The translations under genes were made by a program, and so were the position numbers. Of a stretch of 6,286 bases of DNA, positions 5,400 through 6,286 are shown piece by piece. The stretch's first letter is position 1. Every line of letters starts with the position of its first letter. The stretch is taken from the NCBI GenBank assembly GCA_003513855.1, contig DOTC01000033.1, positions 1 to 6,286 on the forward strand, in the 5' to 3' direction. A model generated the notes under the pieces. That model did not search any database, was not told the DNA's origin, and saw nothing but the letters and a program-made list of their open reading frames with translations. The DNA comes from Deltaproteobacteria bacterium (GTDB lineage: Bacteria; Desulfobacterota; Deferrimicrobia; Deferrimicrobiales; Deferrimicrobiaceae).

Positions 5400-6221
5400 T
5401 TATTTCCTACGCTTTACGATGTACGGATCGGAAGTTTTGTTCCTCCGGGTCTTGTGCCCCTTGGTCGGTTTCCCCCACGGGGTGCAGGGATGCCTCCCCC
5501 CGGATGCTTTCCCCTCCCCGCCTCCGAGAGGGTGGTCCACGGGGTTCATCGCGACGCCCCGGACCGTCGGCCTCCGGCCGAGCCAGCGGCTCCGCCCCGC
5601 CTTTCCGAGGGACACCTTCTCGTGTTCCAGATTTCCCACCTGCCCCACCGTCGCCATGCAATCGATGAGAACGAGCCTCACTTCCCCCGACCCGAGGCGG
5701 AGATGTGCGTATCTCCCCTCCTTTGCGAGGATCTGGACGACGCTTCCCGCCGCCCTTGCCAGCTGCCCCCCCTTGCCGATCTTGAGCTCCACGTTGTGGA
5801 CCATCGTGCCGACCGGGATTTGGCGAATCGGAAGGGCGTTTCCCGGCTTGATATCCGCGTCGTTTCCGGAGAGAACCGTGTCCCCCACGGAGAGGCCCAC
5901 CGGACACAGGATGTACCGTTTCTCCCCGTCCGCGTAATGCAGAAGGGCGATGCGGGCCGAACGGTTCGGATCGTATTCGATCGCGGCGACTCGCGCGGGG
6001 ATGTCCTTCTTGTTCCTCCGGAAGTCGATGATCCGGTATTTTCTCTTGTGGCCGCCGCCACGGTGCCAAATGGTGATTCTCCCCTGATTGTTCCGGCCTG
6101 CACGGTTTCCCTTCTTCTCGAGGAGGCTCCGCTCCGGTTTTTTCCGGGTGAGTTCCTCGTTCGTGAGAACCGTCATGGTGCGGACGCCGGGAGAGGTCGG
6201 CTTGAATTTTCGTATCCCCAT
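5400..6221 (-). CDS. rplB: 50S ribosomal protein L2
   Basis: L2 is a large-subunit protein needed for subunit association and for the shape of the peptidyl transferase centre. The product is 273 residues, the same as E. coli L2. The N-terminal OB-like RNA-binding part holds GRNNQGRIT (about 42-50) and [13 protein letters not shown] (about 55-67), and [11 protein letters not shown] follows at about 83-93. The C-terminal signature [20 protein letters not shown] spans about 218-237. His230 in NPVDH corresponds to the functionally important His229 of E. coli (numbered without Met). The second His of the E. coli HPHGG is Leu here, a common variant. The ATG start is preceded by AAGGAG at 6230-6235, 8 bases away. 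The stop is TAA, 20 bases before rpsS. Confidence 0.98.
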   Translation of the reverse strand: MGIRKFKPTSPGVRTMTVLTNEELTRKKPERSLLEKKGNRAGRNNQGRITIWHRGGGHKRKYRIIDFRRNKKDIPARVAAIEYDPNRSARIALLHYADGEKRYILCPVGLSVGDTVLSGNDADIKPGNALPIRQIPVGTMVHNVELKIGKGGQLARAAGSVVQILAKEGRYAHLRLGSGEVRLVLIDCMATVGQVGNLEHEKVSLGKAGRSRWLGRRPTVRGVAMNPVDHPLGGGEGKASGGRHPCTPWGKPTKGHKTRRNKTSDPYIVKRRK

Positions 6222-6250
6222 GTCAGCAGCTCCTTGCCTGTTCGCGCACG

Positions 6251-6286
6251 TTACACACCCTCGAAAAACTCGATCTTGTCGCCCGG
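6251..6286 (-). CDS. rplW: 50S ribosomal protein L23, C-terminal end only (partial)
   Basis: Only the last 11 codons and a TAA stop lie in the window. They read [11 protein letters not shown], which matches the usual L23 C-terminus (consensus GDKI-x-FFEG-x). The rest of the gene lies beyond the right edge. In the family, L23 binds 23S rRNA domain III near the peptide exit tunnel and docks trigger factor and SRP. The position directly upstream of rplB, with a 29-base spacer, is the canonical S10-operon place for rplW. The identification rests on this short tail plus the gene order. Confidence 0.88.
   Translation of the reverse strand, partial: PGDKIEFFEGV

Noticed and set aside
5056..5937. 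A 293-codon open frame on the plus strand, antisense to rplB and rpsS
   Set aside because: It lies wholly over well-conserved ribosomal genes on the other strand. Long antisense frames are expected in GC-rich DNA with few A/T third positions. It has no recognisable domain and no sensible ribosome-binding context.
1..6286. A search for an inserted novel system, mobile element, RNA gene or CRISPR in the window
   Set aside because: Every gene-sized stretch is taken by a recognisable ribosomal protein gene in canonical order, and the largest spacer is 46 bases. There is no room for a hidden cassette.

Overview
This is one uninterrupted stretch of a bacterial ribosomal-protein supercluster, the S10-spc region. 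All genes are on the minus strand, so the operon reads from right (6286) to left (1). The order is rplW (3' end only) - rplB - rpsS - rplV - rpsC - rplP - rpmC - rpsQ - rplN - rplX - rplE - rpsN - rpsH - rplF - rplR - rpsE (5' end only). That is 14 complete genes and two cut by the window edges, in the canonical bacterial order. I see no mobile element, RNA gene, CRISPR array, foreign insertion or broken gene.

The DNA is GC-rich (roughly high fifties percent by eye), with strong purine-rich Shine-Dalgarno sites before most genes and some TTG and GTG starts. The proteins are plainly bacterial. L24 carries two CxxC pairs, and S14 is the short zinc-binding type. L2 has the N-terminal style of many Firmicutes and deltaproteobacteria-like phyla, and L18, L5 and S14 look most like deltaproteobacterial or neighbouring lineages. 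I cannot fix the phylum from this window.

Layout: 6286-3146 is the distal part of the S10 operon (L23, L2, S19, L22, S3, L16, L29, S17) and 3121-1 is the proximal part of spc (L14, L24, L5, S14, S8, L6, L18, S5). The two blocks are separated by only 24 bases with no terminator or promoter, so they are probably co-transcribed. Spacers run from 1 to 46 bases and no genes overlap. There is no gene-free stretch of 300 bases.

The products are structural parts of the 50S (L2, L5, L6, L14, L16, L18, L22, L23, L24, L29) and 30S (S3, S5, S8, S14, S17, S19) subunits, made from one transcript so that their amounts stay balanced. I found no previously undescribed system. The points worth a second look are small: a hairpin in the rplX-rplE spacer, where E. 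coli places S8 feedback control; an 11-codon ORF whose stop overlaps the rplR start; a cluster of ATA codons in rplE; and TTG starts for both rpsC and rpsE.
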